A stretch of DNA of 47,409 nucleotides from Streptomyces yangpuensis (lineage in GTDB: Bacteria; Actinomycetota; Actinomycetes; Streptomycetales; Streptomycetaceae), in assembly GCF_001005295.1 (NCBI RefSeq), contig NZ_LBMK01000003.1:89169-136577 (forward strand), in the 5' to 3' direction. The notes beneath the pieces were generated by a model, which worked only from the letters and a program-made list of their open reading frames with translations, did not search any database and was not told the DNA's origin. Below are positions 9,499 to 17,472 of the stretch, one piece after another. Each line of letters starts with the position of its first letter. Position 1 is the stretch's first letter. Position numbers and translations under genes: made by a program.

Positions 9499-10458
9499 AT
9501 GGACTGGCTGGAGCGGACCGCGACATTGCGGCAGTGGACCAAGAACGGGGCGCGCGCTCCCCACAAGCCGCTGCTCTTCCTGTACGCCCTCGGCCGGTTC
9601 CAGCAGGATGCGGACGGCGTGCTGTTCTACAGCGCGGTGGAGGAGGACCTGAAGCGGCTGCTGACCGAGTACGGTCCGCCCAACAGGACGACACCCGCCT
9701 ACCCGTTCCACCATCTGGCCGGCGACGGGGTATGGGAGGTGCGCACCGACCGCGGCCCCGGCAGTCCCGGCAGCGCGGTGCGGGAGCTGCGGGCGGCCAG
9801 GGCTGTCGGACAGCTGGCGCCGGAGCTGCGGGCGGCACTGCGGCGCGAGCCGTCACTGCTGGGCCGGCTGGCGCGCGTACTGCTCGACCAGCACTTTCCG
9901 CCCTCCCTGCACAGCGAACTGTGCGAAGCGATCGGACTGGAGCTGGAGCCGGCGCAGACCGGACGGCTTCCGTCAGAGCGACGGCAGAGGGACCGGCGGA
10001 TGCGGGAGCTGGTGCTGACGGCTTACGAGTACCAGTGCGCCTTCTGCGGCTACGACGGGCGGATCGGAGCGGTGCCCGTCGGGCTGGAGGCCGCGCACGT
10101 GCGCTGGTGGGCGTTCGGCGGGCCCGATGACGTCGACAACGGCCTGTGCCTGTGCGCACTGCACCACAAGCTCTTCGACAAGGGCGTCCTCGGTGTCGGC
10201 GACGGTCACCGCATCCTCGTCTCGCAGCACTTCGTCGGCCGCAGCCCCACGGCCCGCGAGCACGTCATAGCCCTCGCGGGCCGCCCGCTCATCGGTCCGC
10301 AGCCGGGCGTGCAGTCCGTGGCGGCGCACCACCGCTCCTGGCACACCAGCCAGGTCTTCCACGGCACCCCGCGCCCCGGCGCAGATCTTCCACGAAGTCG
10401 GTCTCGCGAGGGCTCGCGCCTCCGCCCGCAGGTCAGCCCCCGTACTCCCACGGGTTGA
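9499..10458 (+). CDS. Predicted phosphorothioate-DNA-dependent HNH restriction endonuclease
   Basis: A 319-residue protein with two parts. The N-terminal about 150 residues (RAPHKPLLFLYALGRF, YPFHHLAGDGVWEV, RVLLDQHFPPSLH) match my memory of the sulfur-binding domain of ScoMcrA/SprMcrA-type enzymes, which recognise phosphorothioated DNA. The C-terminal nuclease has the zinc ligands CAFC (180-183) and CLC (217-219) and the HNH residues H200 (EAAH), N214 (DDVDNG) and H222/H223 (ALHHKLFD). Such enzymes cut incoming DNA carrying Dnd-type sulfur modification. ATG at 9499 has no clear ribosome binding site and may be leaderless. The last about 25 residues are Arg/Pro-rich, unlike the family, and read 26 bp into the opposing PIN gene, which suggests the original stop was lost. 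Confidence 0.85.
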   Translation: MDWLERTATLRQWTKNGARAPHKPLLFLYALGRFQQDADGVLFYSAVEEDLKRLLTEYGPPNRTTPAYPFHHLAGDGVWEVRTDRGPGSPGSAVRELRAARAVGQLAPELRAALRREPSLLGRLARVLLDQHFPPSLHSELCEAIGLELEPAQTGRLPSERRQRDRRMRELVLTAYEYQCAFCGYDGRIGAVPVGLEAAHVRWWAFGGPDDVDNGLCLCALHHKLFDKGVLGVGDGHRILVSQHFVGRSPTAREHVIALAGRPLIGPQPGVQSVAAHHRSWHTSQVFHGTPRPGADLPRSRSREGSRLRPQVSPRTPTG

Positions 10459-10861
10459 GCAGGAGCGCGCCAGTCCGGGCCAGGTGCTTGACGTTCCGGC
10501 TCACCAGGGTCCACCCGTTCGCGAGAGCAGTGGCGGCGATCAGTGCATCCGGCGGATCGATGCTGCTTCCGGCGCTCTTCAGCTTCCGATGAAGGGCGAG
10601 GTACGCGAGGGCCTCCTGTTCTCCGATGGCTGCGATCCGGTCGCTGTAGTCGACGCGAATGCCCTCGAGCGCCCGCTCGAAAGCGGCACGCCGTACCAGG
10701 TCCGGCGTCTCCGCGATGCCCGCCTCGATCTCCGCGATCGTGATGACACTCAGGTACAGGCCGGTGGAGGGGACAGAACGGGCCCAGGCCACAACAGCCG
10801 GAGCCGGCTTCGGCCGAGTGGCGATCTCGGAGACCACATTGGTGTCGAGCAGATAGATCAC
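10433..10861 (-). CDS. PIN-domain toxin (VapC/FitB-like)
   Basis: A 142-residue PIN protein with D6 (LLDTNVVSE), E about 44 (ITIAEIEAGI), D about 105 (SIDPPDALIAATA) and the terminal SRNVKHLAR motif, closest to the FitB-like branch. It is predicted to be a Mg-dependent RNase held in check by the upstream gene. The start is GTG at 10861, overlapping the upstream stop by 4 nt (GTGA). It is convergent with the HNH gene and overlaps its tail. This is the second, unrelated PIN pair within 3 kb and is transcribed in the opposite direction to the first. Confidence 0.9.
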   Translation of the reverse strand: MIYLLDTNVVSEIATRPKPAPAVVAWARSVPSTGLYLSVITIAEIEAGIAETPDLVRRAAFERALEGIRVDYSDRIAAIGEQEALAYLALHRKLKSAGSSIDPPDALIAATALANGWTLVSRNVKHLARTGALLLNPWEYGG

Positions 10862-11133
10862 TCGCCGTCCGCCGCATCGTCGTAGGAGCGCTGCCCGAAC
10901 TCCAGGCCCTCGAACGGTGTCGACGCAAGCCGATCAAGAAATCCGTCGCTGCCGAGGGTGGCCCAGCGGTGAAGCATCTCCGGAAGGGCGTCGATGTCCG
11001 TGTCGGCGAGTTCAGCGTCGAAGTGCCCGAGCTGCTGTTCGGGCAAGGACTCCCGGATCTCCCGAATTGTCCGCAGCGGATGTGGGTCTTCAGGCCGACG
11101 GGGCGGGAGCGGAAGGTTCGGGGCAGTACTCAT
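10858..11133 (-). CDS. Probable antitoxin partner of the PIN toxin
   Basis: A 91-residue acidic protein (SLPEQQLGHFDAELADTDID, ending SYDDAADGE) translationally coupled to the PIN toxin. ATG at 11133 has GGAGGAG 6 nt upstream, so I prefer it over the longer open frame, which runs back into repeat-derived sequence. No ribbon-helix-helix, AbrB or Phd/YefM motif is visible, so the antitoxin call rests on position, size and overlap. The acidic C-terminus could act as the toxin-occluding segment. Confidence 0.7.
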   Translation of the reverse strand: MSTAPNLPLPPRRPEDPHPLRTIREIRESLPEQQLGHFDAELADTDIDALPEMLHRWATLGSDGFLDRLASTPFEGLEFGQRSYDDAADGE

Positions 11134-11499
11134 GATCGGCTCCTCCACGAAGCGGTCCGCGGGCCCATACCTGGGGACAAGCCTAGAGTGGCCGGCCGCC
11201 GAGCAGGCCGGATCCGGGCGAACCCCAACCAGCCTGGTCTCAGTTCTGGTCTCATTCACCTCCATCCGGGCCCGTCCGGACGGAGCCACCCCCGCCGGGC
11301 GAGCACAAGGGCTTCGAGAAGGTGGCCGGTACCGCTCGTAGCGGTCTCGCGCAACGGGACCACCTGTGGCGGGCTCCAGGCGGCGTACGGACCCGAAGAA
11401 CTGCTCGGTGCCTGGCGCAGGGGGTGATCAGGGGCCGGACTCATGGTTGCAGTTCCGGTTCCATTCGCCCCCGCCGAAGCCGTCCGGATGGAGGGCCCT

Positions 11500-11553
11500 T
11501 GAACGCTCCGCCCCAGATCAGGACGCCGGCGACCCTCGGCGAACCCCCGGCGG
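11500..11553 (+). repeat. Degenerate copy of the vapC-att spacer
   Basis: The stretch beginning GAACGCTCCGCC at about 11501 matches the segment at about 9190-9215 (about 26 of 28 bases) that lies between vapC and the displaced tRNA-Ser end. A further related motif (TCAGTTCTGGTCTCATTCAC and variants) occurs near 9135, 11235 and 11450. The whole 11134-11788 gap holds only such scars and the vapC remnant; I see no gene in it. Confidence 0.6.
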
Positions 11554-11592
11554 TGAACGCCGCGCAGTTCCTGATCGACACCAGCAAGTAAC
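11554..11592 (+). pseudogene. vapC remnant (12 codons left)
   Basis: GTG at 11554 opens MNAAQFLIDTSK-stop. The first 33 nt are identical to the start of the intact vapC (8676-8708) and the last 6 (AAGTAA) to its end (9093-9098). In the intact gene the joints are GACACCAGC (8700-8708) and GACACCGGC (9084-9092), so a deletion between these 9-nt near-repeats explains the remnant exactly. The upstream DNA is not the vapB gene. It cannot encode a nuclease. Confidence 0.85.
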
Positions 11593-11788
11593 CCGCCAGT
11601 GGTGGCAGTTCTGGTGGCATCGGCCCCGTCCGACGCTTTCCGGACGAGCCGGGCGGGACACTCCACCGCAGGCCGCTCCGGTGGACAGCGAGCCGGCCAC
11701 GGTGGACTTGGCGGGCAGGACGGACGCCTGGACGCGCTGACAGGCCGCTGTCAGCCCGCTCTCGGCCCGCTGGGCCCGCACCCCCCGG

Positions 11789-12577
11789 CTAGCCGGTGTA
11801 GGCGTCGAGGGCGGGGAAGCAGATCGCGTTGTCCGCGCTGCAGATGTAGTGGTCACCGGGCGTGAGGACCCCGACGGTGCGCTCGTATGTCAGGAGGCTC
11901 AGCGTCCGGCCGGAGGCGAAGGTGGCCGTGGCGTCGTGGACCGGGCCCATGTCCGGGCCGGGGGCGACGCCCGCCGTTCCCTGGTACCCGTACGGGCCGT
12001 GGCCGCCGTCCACAACGGCGAAGAAGACCGTACGGGCGGCCGTCGTACCGCCGGTGGTCACCAGCCGGACCCCGATCCGCGCCCACGACGCCGGCAGGGG
12101 CTTGCAGCTCGTCCGCGCCCTGGCCTCGCGGACCACGGCCAGGCAGTAGTTCCGCTCGTCCGGCATCCAGGCGAGCTCCCCCGTGCCCGAGGGACCGCGG
12201 TTGATCACGATCACGGCGTCGTCGCCGGGCACGGCCGCACCGGCTTCCTGCCGGGCGGCCGCCAGGAGCGGCTGGTCGGCGGCCGTGACCACGCCGTCCC
12301 CGGCCGGCACGGCGGGCCCGGAGTCGGACGGCGGAGGGGGCGACGACGGCGCCGGCGACGCCGAGGGAGACGGGGAGGACGGCGACGCGGAGGCAGAGGG
12401 CGGGGACGGCGAGGGCGATGGCTTCAGCGAAGGGGCGGACGTGGGCATGGGCGCGGTCTTCGGCAGCGCCCCAGGTGACATCGGCGGCGCCGGGGGCATC
12501 GCGCACGAGGCCGTCGCCAGCACCGCCAGCCCGCATCCCGCCATCGCCATCGCCATCACGACCGCCGTACGTCGCAT
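11789..12577 (-). CDS. Secreted or lipid-anchored protein with Pro/Ser-rich linker
   Basis: A 262-residue exported protein. ATG at 12577 gives MRRTAVVMAMAMAGCGLAVL, a signal peptide ending near ATASC; the Cys could be a lipobox, although T at -3 is atypical. A Pro/Ser/Ala-rich linker (about residues 26-90) leads to a globular domain of about 165 residues (VITINRGP-type strand, WMPDERNYCLAV, GHGPYGYQG) with about four cysteines that could form disulfides. A longer start at 12607 is possible. I do not recognise the domain. It is convergent with the accessory block and probably the first core gene after it. Confidence 0.75.
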   Translation of the reverse strand: MRRTAVVMAMAMAGCGLAVLATASCAMPPAPPMSPGALPKTAPMPTSAPSLKPSPSPSPPSASASPSSPSPSASPAPSSPPPPSDSGPAVPAGDGVVTAADQPLLAAARQEAGAAVPGDDAVIVINRGPSGTGELAWMPDERNYCLAVVREARARTSCKPLPASWARIGVRLVTTGGTTAARTVFFAVVDGGHGPYGYQGTAGVAPGPDMGPVHDATATFASGRTLSLLTYERTVGVLTPGDHYICSADNAICFPALDAYTG

Positions 12578-12716
12578 CGGACCCGCCCCCCGCACGCTCG
12601 AACTCACGTATCAGGGGCGAAGTCTGCCCGGTCGTACGCGGCCACGGCCCTGCGGCCCCCGGTGGAGGCCGTGCGGACCGCGCGGCCCGCACGGACCGCG
12701 CGGCCCGCGGGCGGGA

Positions 12717-13529
12717 TCAGCCGAAGGAGGGCATCTCACCGACCGTCGTCGTCAGGTCGATCACCGCGAAGGCGGCGCCCTGCGGGTCCGAAACCGCCGC
12801 GAACCGGCCGAACGGGCTGTCCATCGGGCCGAAGTGCAGCTTCCCTCCGTGCTTCTGCGTCTTCGACACCGCCTCGTCGCAGTCCGGGACCGCGAAGTAG
12901 ACCTGGACGTACGGAGGCACCTCCGGCGGGAAGTCGTCGTCCATCTTCATCCGCCCCAGCACCGGCTGCCCCGGGTCGCCGACGCTGAAGACCATGAAGT
13001 CCATGTCGGCCGCCTCCGGGGCGTCGCCCGGGTCCATCCGCTCGGCGCCGTACGGGAAGACCTTCGTCAGGAAGGCGTCCGGCTTGGCCGGCTCCCGGGT
13101 GAAGACCTCCGCCCAGGCGTAGGAGCCCGCCTCGCCCATCTTCTCGAAGCCCTTGTGCTCGCCCGGCTGCCAGACGCCGAAGACGGCGCCGCTCGGCTCC
13201 TTCGCGATGAGCATCGTGCCGAAGGCGCCGACCTGCATCGGGCCCATCAGGACCTCGCCGCCGTTCGCGGTCACCTTCCCGGCCGTGGCCGCCGCGTCGG
13301 GCGAGGCGAAGTACAGACACCACTGCGAGGGCGCGTCGACCCCGGGCATCGGCGGTACGACGGCCGCGACGGCCTTGCCGTCGGAGTAGGCCTGCGTGTA
13401 GTTGCCGTACTCGCTGCTGGACTCGCCGAAGGTCCAGCCCAGCACGTCGCCGTAGAAGGTCTTGGCGGCCTCGACGTCCCGGAACATCGCGTCCACCCAG
13501 CACGGCGCGCCTTCGGGGAACTCAAGCAT
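12717..13529 (-). CDS. VOC-family protein with two vicinal-oxygen-chelate domains
   Basis: A 270-residue cytoplasmic protein of two glyoxalase/bleomycin-resistance-like modules. The first is about residues 5-115 (APCWVDAMFRDVEAAKTFYGDVLGW, then GAVFGVWQPG). The second is about 130-262 (SYAWAEVFTREPAKPDAFL, then GAAFAVIDL). This two-module form is frequent in Streptomyces and often annotated as a hydroxylase or glyoxalase; the substrate cannot be read from sequence. ATG at 13529 is preceded by GAGGAG with 10-nt spacing. It is divergent from the HhH-GPD gene, with about 100 bp for both promoters. Confidence 0.9.
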   Translation of the reverse strand: MLEFPEGAPCWVDAMFRDVEAAKTFYGDVLGWTFGESSSEYGNYTQAYSDGKAVAAVVPPMPGVDAPSQWCLYFASPDAAATAGKVTANGGEVLMGPMQVGAFGTMLIAKEPSGAVFGVWQPGEHKGFEKMGEAGSYAWAEVFTREPAKPDAFLTKVFPYGAERMDPGDAPEAADMDFMVFSVGDPGQPVLGRMKMDDDFPPEVPPYVQVYFAVPDCDEAVSKTQKHGGKLHFGPMDSPFGRFAAVSDPQGAAFAVIDLTTTVGEMPSFG

Positions 13530-13632
13530 GATCGATCGACTCCTCGGCTCGTTCGTCGCTGTCGTCGTACTCACGCTAGGCGCGCGGTGTGCCGACCGCG
13601 CGGGGAGCGCGCCCGCGCGGGAGGCTGGAGCC

Positions 13633-14250
13633 ATGGACAAGGACATCACCATCCGGCTGGCGCAGCAGCCCGAGGCCGACGCGCTGCTCGGCCGGAGCCC
13701 GCTCGCCGCGCTCGTCGGAATGCTGCTGGACCAGCAGGTGCCGATGGAGTGGGCGTTCTCGGGGCCCTGGACGATCGCGCAGCGGCTGGGCTCCGACGAC
13801 CTGGACGCGCACGCCATCGCCGCGTACGACCCGGAGGCCTTCGCCGCACTGCTCTCCGAGAAGCCCGCCGTGCACCGCTACCCGGGGTCGATGGCGACGC
13901 GGATCCAGCAGCTGTGTGCGTACCTGGTGGAGCACTACGACGGGAACGCCGAGGCCGTCTGGTCCGACGCGCCGACCGGGCGGGAGCTGCTGGCGCGGCT
14001 CAAGGCGCTGCCGGGCTTCGGGGAACAGAAGGCGCAGATCTTCCTCGCCCTGCTGGGCAAGCGGTTCGGGGTGCGGCCGCCGGGCTGGCGGGAGGCCGCG
14101 GGCGGCTACGGCCAGGCGAACGTCTACCGCTCGGCGGCCGACATCACCGGTCCCGATTCCCTGGCCAAGGTGCGGGCGCACAAGCAGGAGATGAAGGCCG
14201 CCGCCAAGGCCGCCAAAGCCACCAGGACCGCCAGGACCGCGAAGGGGTGA
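13633..14250 (+). CDS. HhH-GPD-type base-excision DNA repair protein
   Basis: A 205-residue protein of the HhH-GPD superfamily. The LVGMLLDQQVPMEWAF segment (about 27-42) matches the helix that places a glycosylase on DNA, and LKALPGFGEQKAQIFLALLG (about 129-148) is a helix-hairpin-helix. The usual catalytic Asp of the GPD loop is not obvious, so enzymatic activity is uncertain. ATG at 13633 has GGAG nearby. The C-terminus is a Lys/Ala/Arg tail (AAAKAAKATRTARTAKG) that may add DNA affinity. Confidence 0.88.
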   Translation: MDKDITIRLAQQPEADALLGRSPLAALVGMLLDQQVPMEWAFSGPWTIAQRLGSDDLDAHAIAAYDPEAFAALLSEKPAVHRYPGSMATRIQQLCAYLVEHYDGNAEAVWSDAPTGRELLARLKALPGFGEQKAQIFLALLGKRFGVRPPGWREAAGGYGQANVYRSAADITGPDSLAKVRAHKQEMKAAAKAAKATRTARTAKG

Positions 14251-14326
14251 TGGGGTGAATTGACCGGCGGTACGGGGCCCCGATTGACCCCTGATCCCGG
14301 TCGATCGGGTCCGTAGATTGAAGGAC

Positions 14327-14800
14327 ATGACAGAGATCGCGACCCGCGCCGCCACCGCCGAAGCCATCCAGGACGCCCCCGGCAGCCTCATCACCCTGCT
14401 GACCGACACCGCAGAGCTCACCTGCAACACGGCCGCCTTCGAGGTGGGCGCGGCGGGCGCCCCGGTGCACTTCCACACCCGGGCCACGGAGTTCTTCCAT
14501 GTCACCGAGGGACGGCTCGACGTCCTCGTCGGCGACGAGATCCAGACCCTGGACGCCGGCGACTTCATCGCGATCCCGCCGGGCGTCAAGCACGCCTTCG
14601 CCCCCGCCGCCGGCCACACGGCGAGCGTCTTCGTCGGCTTCACCCCCGGCATGGGCCGCTTCGACTACTACCGCCTCCTCGGCCAAGTCCACGCGGGCGA
14701 GGCCACCGTGCAGGACATCAAGGACAGCTCGGCGACCTACGACAACCACTACGCCGAGAGCCCCGCCTGGAGCGGCCGCCGCCGCAGCGCGGAGCCGTAG
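14327..14800 (+). CDS. Cupin-domain protein
   Basis: A 157-residue single-cupin protein. Motif 1 is PVHFHTRATEFFHVTEGRLD (about 45-64), with two His and a Glu as metal ligands; motif 2 is GDFIAIPPGVKHAFAP (about 78-93), with the fourth ligand His. This resembles quercetin-dioxygenase-like cupins; the substrate is unknown. A TAGATT -10 hexamer (14314-14319) ends 7 nt before ATG 14327, so the mRNA is probably leaderless; TTG at 14318 is in frame but unlikely. Its last 52 nt overlap the convergent opcA gene. Confidence 0.88.
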   Translation: MTEIATRAATAEAIQDAPGSLITLLTDTAELTCNTAAFEVGAAGAPVHFHTRATEFFHVTEGRLDVLVGDEIQTLDAGDFIAIPPGVKHAFAPAAGHTASVFVGFTPGMGRFDYYRLLGQVHAGEATVQDIKDSSATYDNHYAESPAWSGRRRSAEP

Positions 14801-15681
14801 ACCACGTCCGCGTCGAGGCGGCGCAGCTCCTCCGCGATCAGTTCGGCGCCGCTGCGGATCTTCAGGGCCACCCTGCGGTCGGGGCTCCCCGGAAGGGTCA
14901 GGGTGGCCAGCGCGCCCGCGGGCCGGTCCACCCGGACCTCCCCGCCGGTGGTGCGCAGTACCACCGCGGTGATGACCGGGCCGTCGGTCGCGACGCGGTC
15001 CACCGGGACCCCGAGCCGGTCCTCCAGCCAGCGTGCCAGCAGCTCGGCGCTCGCGTTGTCGGGTTCGCTCTCCACCGCCGCGCCGGTCACCGTGAGCGGC
15101 GTCTGGTCCAGGGCCGCGGCCAGCAGGGCCCGCCAGGGCGTGAGCCGGGTCCAGGCCAGGTCGGTGTCGCCGGGCTGGTATCCGACGGCCCGCTCCTCCA
15201 GCACGCCCACCGGGTCGAAGGCGGCGGCCGCGTCGGTGATCCGGCGCTGCGCGAGCGCGCCCAGCGGGTCCCGCGCCAGGTCGGCGGGGGCGGCGGCCGG
15301 CCACCAGGCCACCACCGGCGCGTCCGGCACCAGCAGGGGCAGGACGACCGACCCGGCCTGTTCGGTCAGCGCCCCGTGCAGGCGCAGCAGTACGAGTTCC
15401 CCGGCTCCGGCGTCGGACCCGACCCGCAGCTCGGCGTCCACCCGGCTCGCGCGGAGCTTGTGCGGGCCGCGCGACACCCGCTTGATGACGACGATGATGC
15501 GGCAGGGATGCTCGCGCGAGGCCTCGGTGGCCGCGCGTACGGCGTCGTAGGCGTTCTCCTCGTCGGTGACGACGACGAGCGTCAGCACCAGCCCCATGGT
15601 GGGGCTGCCTATCGCCCGGCGTGCTGCGAGCAGGGCCCGGTTGACCTTGCTGGACGTGGTGTCGGTGAGTTCGGTCCGCAT
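14749..15681 (-). CDS. opcA: Glucose-6-phosphate dehydrogenase assembly protein OpcA-like
   Basis: A 310-residue protein of the OpcA family, which activates or assembles Zwf in cyanobacteria and actinobacteria. Recognisable pieces are the N-terminal LVVVTDEENAYDAVRAATEA region, PLLVPDAPVVAWWPAAAP (central) and the C-terminal VALKIRSGAELIAEELRRLD. The usual opcA sits beside zwf in a pentose-phosphate cluster; here no zwf is visible and the gene follows the HerA-like ATPase after only 20 bp, so this may be a second paralogue. The 3' end overlaps the cupin gene tail to tail. Confidence 0.85.
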   Translation of the reverse strand: MRTELTDTTSSKVNRALLAARRAIGSPTMGLVLTLVVVTDEENAYDAVRAATEASREHPCRIIVVIKRVSRGPHKLRASRVDAELRVGSDAGAGELVLLRLHGALTEQAGSVVLPLLVPDAPVVAWWPAAAPADLARDPLGALAQRRITDAAAAFDPVGVLEERAVGYQPGDTDLAWTRLTPWRALLAAALDQTPLTVTGAAVESEPDNASAELLARWLEDRLGVPVDRVATDGPVITAVVLRTTGGEVRVDRPAGALATLTLPGSPDRRVALKIRSGAELIAEELRRLDADVVYGSALRRRPLQAGLSA

Positions 15682-15701
15682 GCACCGAGTCTGTCACCGC
15701 G

Positions 15702-17384
15702 TCACCTGCGCCTGCGCGCCGTCCCGAAGACGGAGCGCGAGATCTCCCGGCCCAGCTGTGTACCGATGGACCGGGCCAGCGAGCGGAACAGCCCGCTGCC
15801 CACCACCTGCTCGACCAGCGAGGGGTCCTCCTTCGGGGCGCCGCGTCCCGTGCCCCTGGCGGCTGTCTTCGAGGCCTGCTTCTCGGCCTCCGCCTCCGCC
15901 GCGGCCGCCTCCGCCCGGGCCTCCGCGGCGGCCTGCTCGGCGCTGATCCTCTCGTACGCCGACTCGCGGTCGACCGGCTCCGCGTAGCGCGGCCAGAGCG
16001 GCGAGGACTTCACCGCCCGGTCCAGCTCCGCCGCCGGTACGGGCCCCATCAGGGACTGCGGGGCGCGCAGCCGGGTCGCGGCGACCGGGGTGGGGGCGCC
16101 GTTCTCGCTGAGCACGGTGACGACGGCCTCGCCGGTCCCCAGGGCGGTGAGCAGCTCCTCCAGGTCGTAGGCGGAGTGCGGGAAGGTCTTCACGGTCGCC
16201 TTCAGCGCCTTGGCGTCGTCGGGGGTGAAGGCGCGCAGGGCGTGCTGCACGCGGTTGCCGAGCTGGGCGAGCACGTCGGCAGGCACGTCCTTGGGGGTCT
16301 GCGTGACGAAGAAGACGCCCACGCCCTTGGAGCGGATCAGCCGGACGGTCTGGGTGACCGACTCCAGGAAGGCCTTCGAGGCCCCGCTGAAGAGCAGGTG
16401 CGCCTCGTCGAAGAAGAAGACGAGCTTGGGCCGGTCCAGGTCGCCGACCTCCGGCAGGTCGGTGTAGAGGTCGGCCAGCAGCCACATCAGGAAGGTGGAG
16501 AAGAGCTGCGGCTGGTCCTGGACCGCCGGGAGTTCGAGTACGGAGACCACCCCGCGGCCGTCGGCGGCCGTGCGCAGCAGCTCGCTCGTGTCGAACTCGG
16601 GCTCGCCGAAGAACTGCGTGGCCCCCTGCGCCTCGAACGCGGTCAGCGCCCGCAGGATCACCCCTGCGGTCACCGTGGACAGTCCGCCGATGCCCTTGAG
16701 CTCGGCCTTCCCCTCGTCGGAGACGAGGAAGGCGACGACCGCGCGCAGGTCCTTGAGATCGATCAGCTCCAGGCCCTTGGTGTCGGCGTAGTGGAAGATC
16801 AGGCCGAGGGACTGCTCCTGCGTCCGGTTGAGCTGGAGCACCTTCGACAGCAGCACCGGGCCGAAGGCGGTGACGGTGGACCGGACCGGGATGCCGGGGC
16901 CGATCCCGCCCAGCGAGTAGAACTCGCCCGGGCATCCGGTGGGCTGCCAGCTCTGGGCCACCTCCCGGGCCCGCCGGCCGGTCCGCTCGCCGGGCACCCC
17001 GGGCGCCGTGATCCCCGAGACGTCGCCCTTGATGTCCGCGAGGAAGACGGGCACGCCGCCCGCCGACAGCTGCTCGGCGATGAGCTGGAGCGTCTTGGTC
17101 TTGCCGGTGCCGGTGGCGCCGGCGACCAGCCCGTGCCGGTTGAGCATGGACAGGGGGATGCGGATCTGACGGTCGGGCAGGCATACGCCGTCCCAGAGGA
17201 GGGCTCCCAGGTCGAGCGCGGGTCCGGTGAAGGCGTACCCGGCGGCGATCCGCCCGGCGGGGCCCGCCGCGTCCGCCGCCGCATCCGCCGCATCCGCCGC
17301 ATCCGCCGCATCCACCCTGTCAGCCACGCCCGCCTTGCCCGTCTTGCCCGTCTCGGCGGCGGTGGCATCGGTGCTCTCGCTCAT
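15702..17384 (-). CDS. HerA-like (DUF853) ATPase
   Basis: A 560-residue P-loop NTPase of the HerA/FtsK superfamily. Walker A is GATGTGKTK (about 93-101), Walker B LVFFFDEAH (about 322-330), and the arginine-finger region is near QLGNRVQHALR. The short N-terminal tail is an Ala/Asp run encoded by a 9-bp tandem repeat. The C-terminal about 110 residues are Glu/Ala-rich and probably coiled coil, followed by a Lys/Arg tail. HerA proteins translocate on DNA, often with a NurA nuclease, which is not seen here; DUF853 members are widespread and of unclear role. It forms an apparent operon with opcA. Confidence 0.9.
   Translation of the reverse strand: MSESTDATAAETGKTGKAGVADRVDAADAADAADAAADAAGPAGRIAAGYAFTGPALDLGALLWDGVCLPDRQIRIPLSMLNRHGLVAGATGTGKTKTLQLIAEQLSAGGVPVFLADIKGDVSGITAPGVPGERTGRRAREVAQSWQPTGCPGEFYSLGGIGPGIPVRSTVTAFGPVLLSKVLQLNRTQEQSLGLIFHYADTKGLELIDLKDLRAVVAFLVSDEGKAELKGIGGLSTVTAGVILRALTAFEAQGATQFFGEPEFDTSELLRTAADGRGVVSVLELPAVQDQPQLFSTFLMWLLADLYTDLPEVGDLDRPKLVFFFDEAHLLFSGASKAFLESVTQTVRLIRSKGVGVFFVTQTPKDVPADVLAQLGNRVQHALRAFTPDDAKALKATVKTFPHSAYDLEELLTALGTGEAVVTVLSENGAPTPVAATRLRAPQSLMGPVPAAELDRAVKSSPLWPRYAEPVDRESAYERISAEQAAAEARAEAAAAEAEAEKQASKTAARGTGRGAPKEDPSLVEQVVGSGLFRSLARSIGTQLGREISRSVFGTARRRR
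17281..17313. repeat. 9-bp tandem repeat inside the HerA-like gene
   Basis: GCATCCGCC is repeated about 3.7 times and encodes the AAD triplets of the protein's N-terminal tail. It is in frame, so copy-number change would lengthen the tail without breaking the gene. Confidence 0.85.
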
Positions 17385-17472
17385 GGATCACTCCCCAAAT
17401 AGCACTGTCCGTCACTTTTGCACCACCCTTGCGAGGCTGCGCCCGCAGGCACGGGCCCGGTAGGCTTTCCGT

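Noticed and set aside
10433..11133. CRISPR or phage-derived array among the repeats at 9-12 kb
   Set aside because: The repeats are few, degenerate and unevenly spaced, with no spacer-repeat periodicity and no cas genes.
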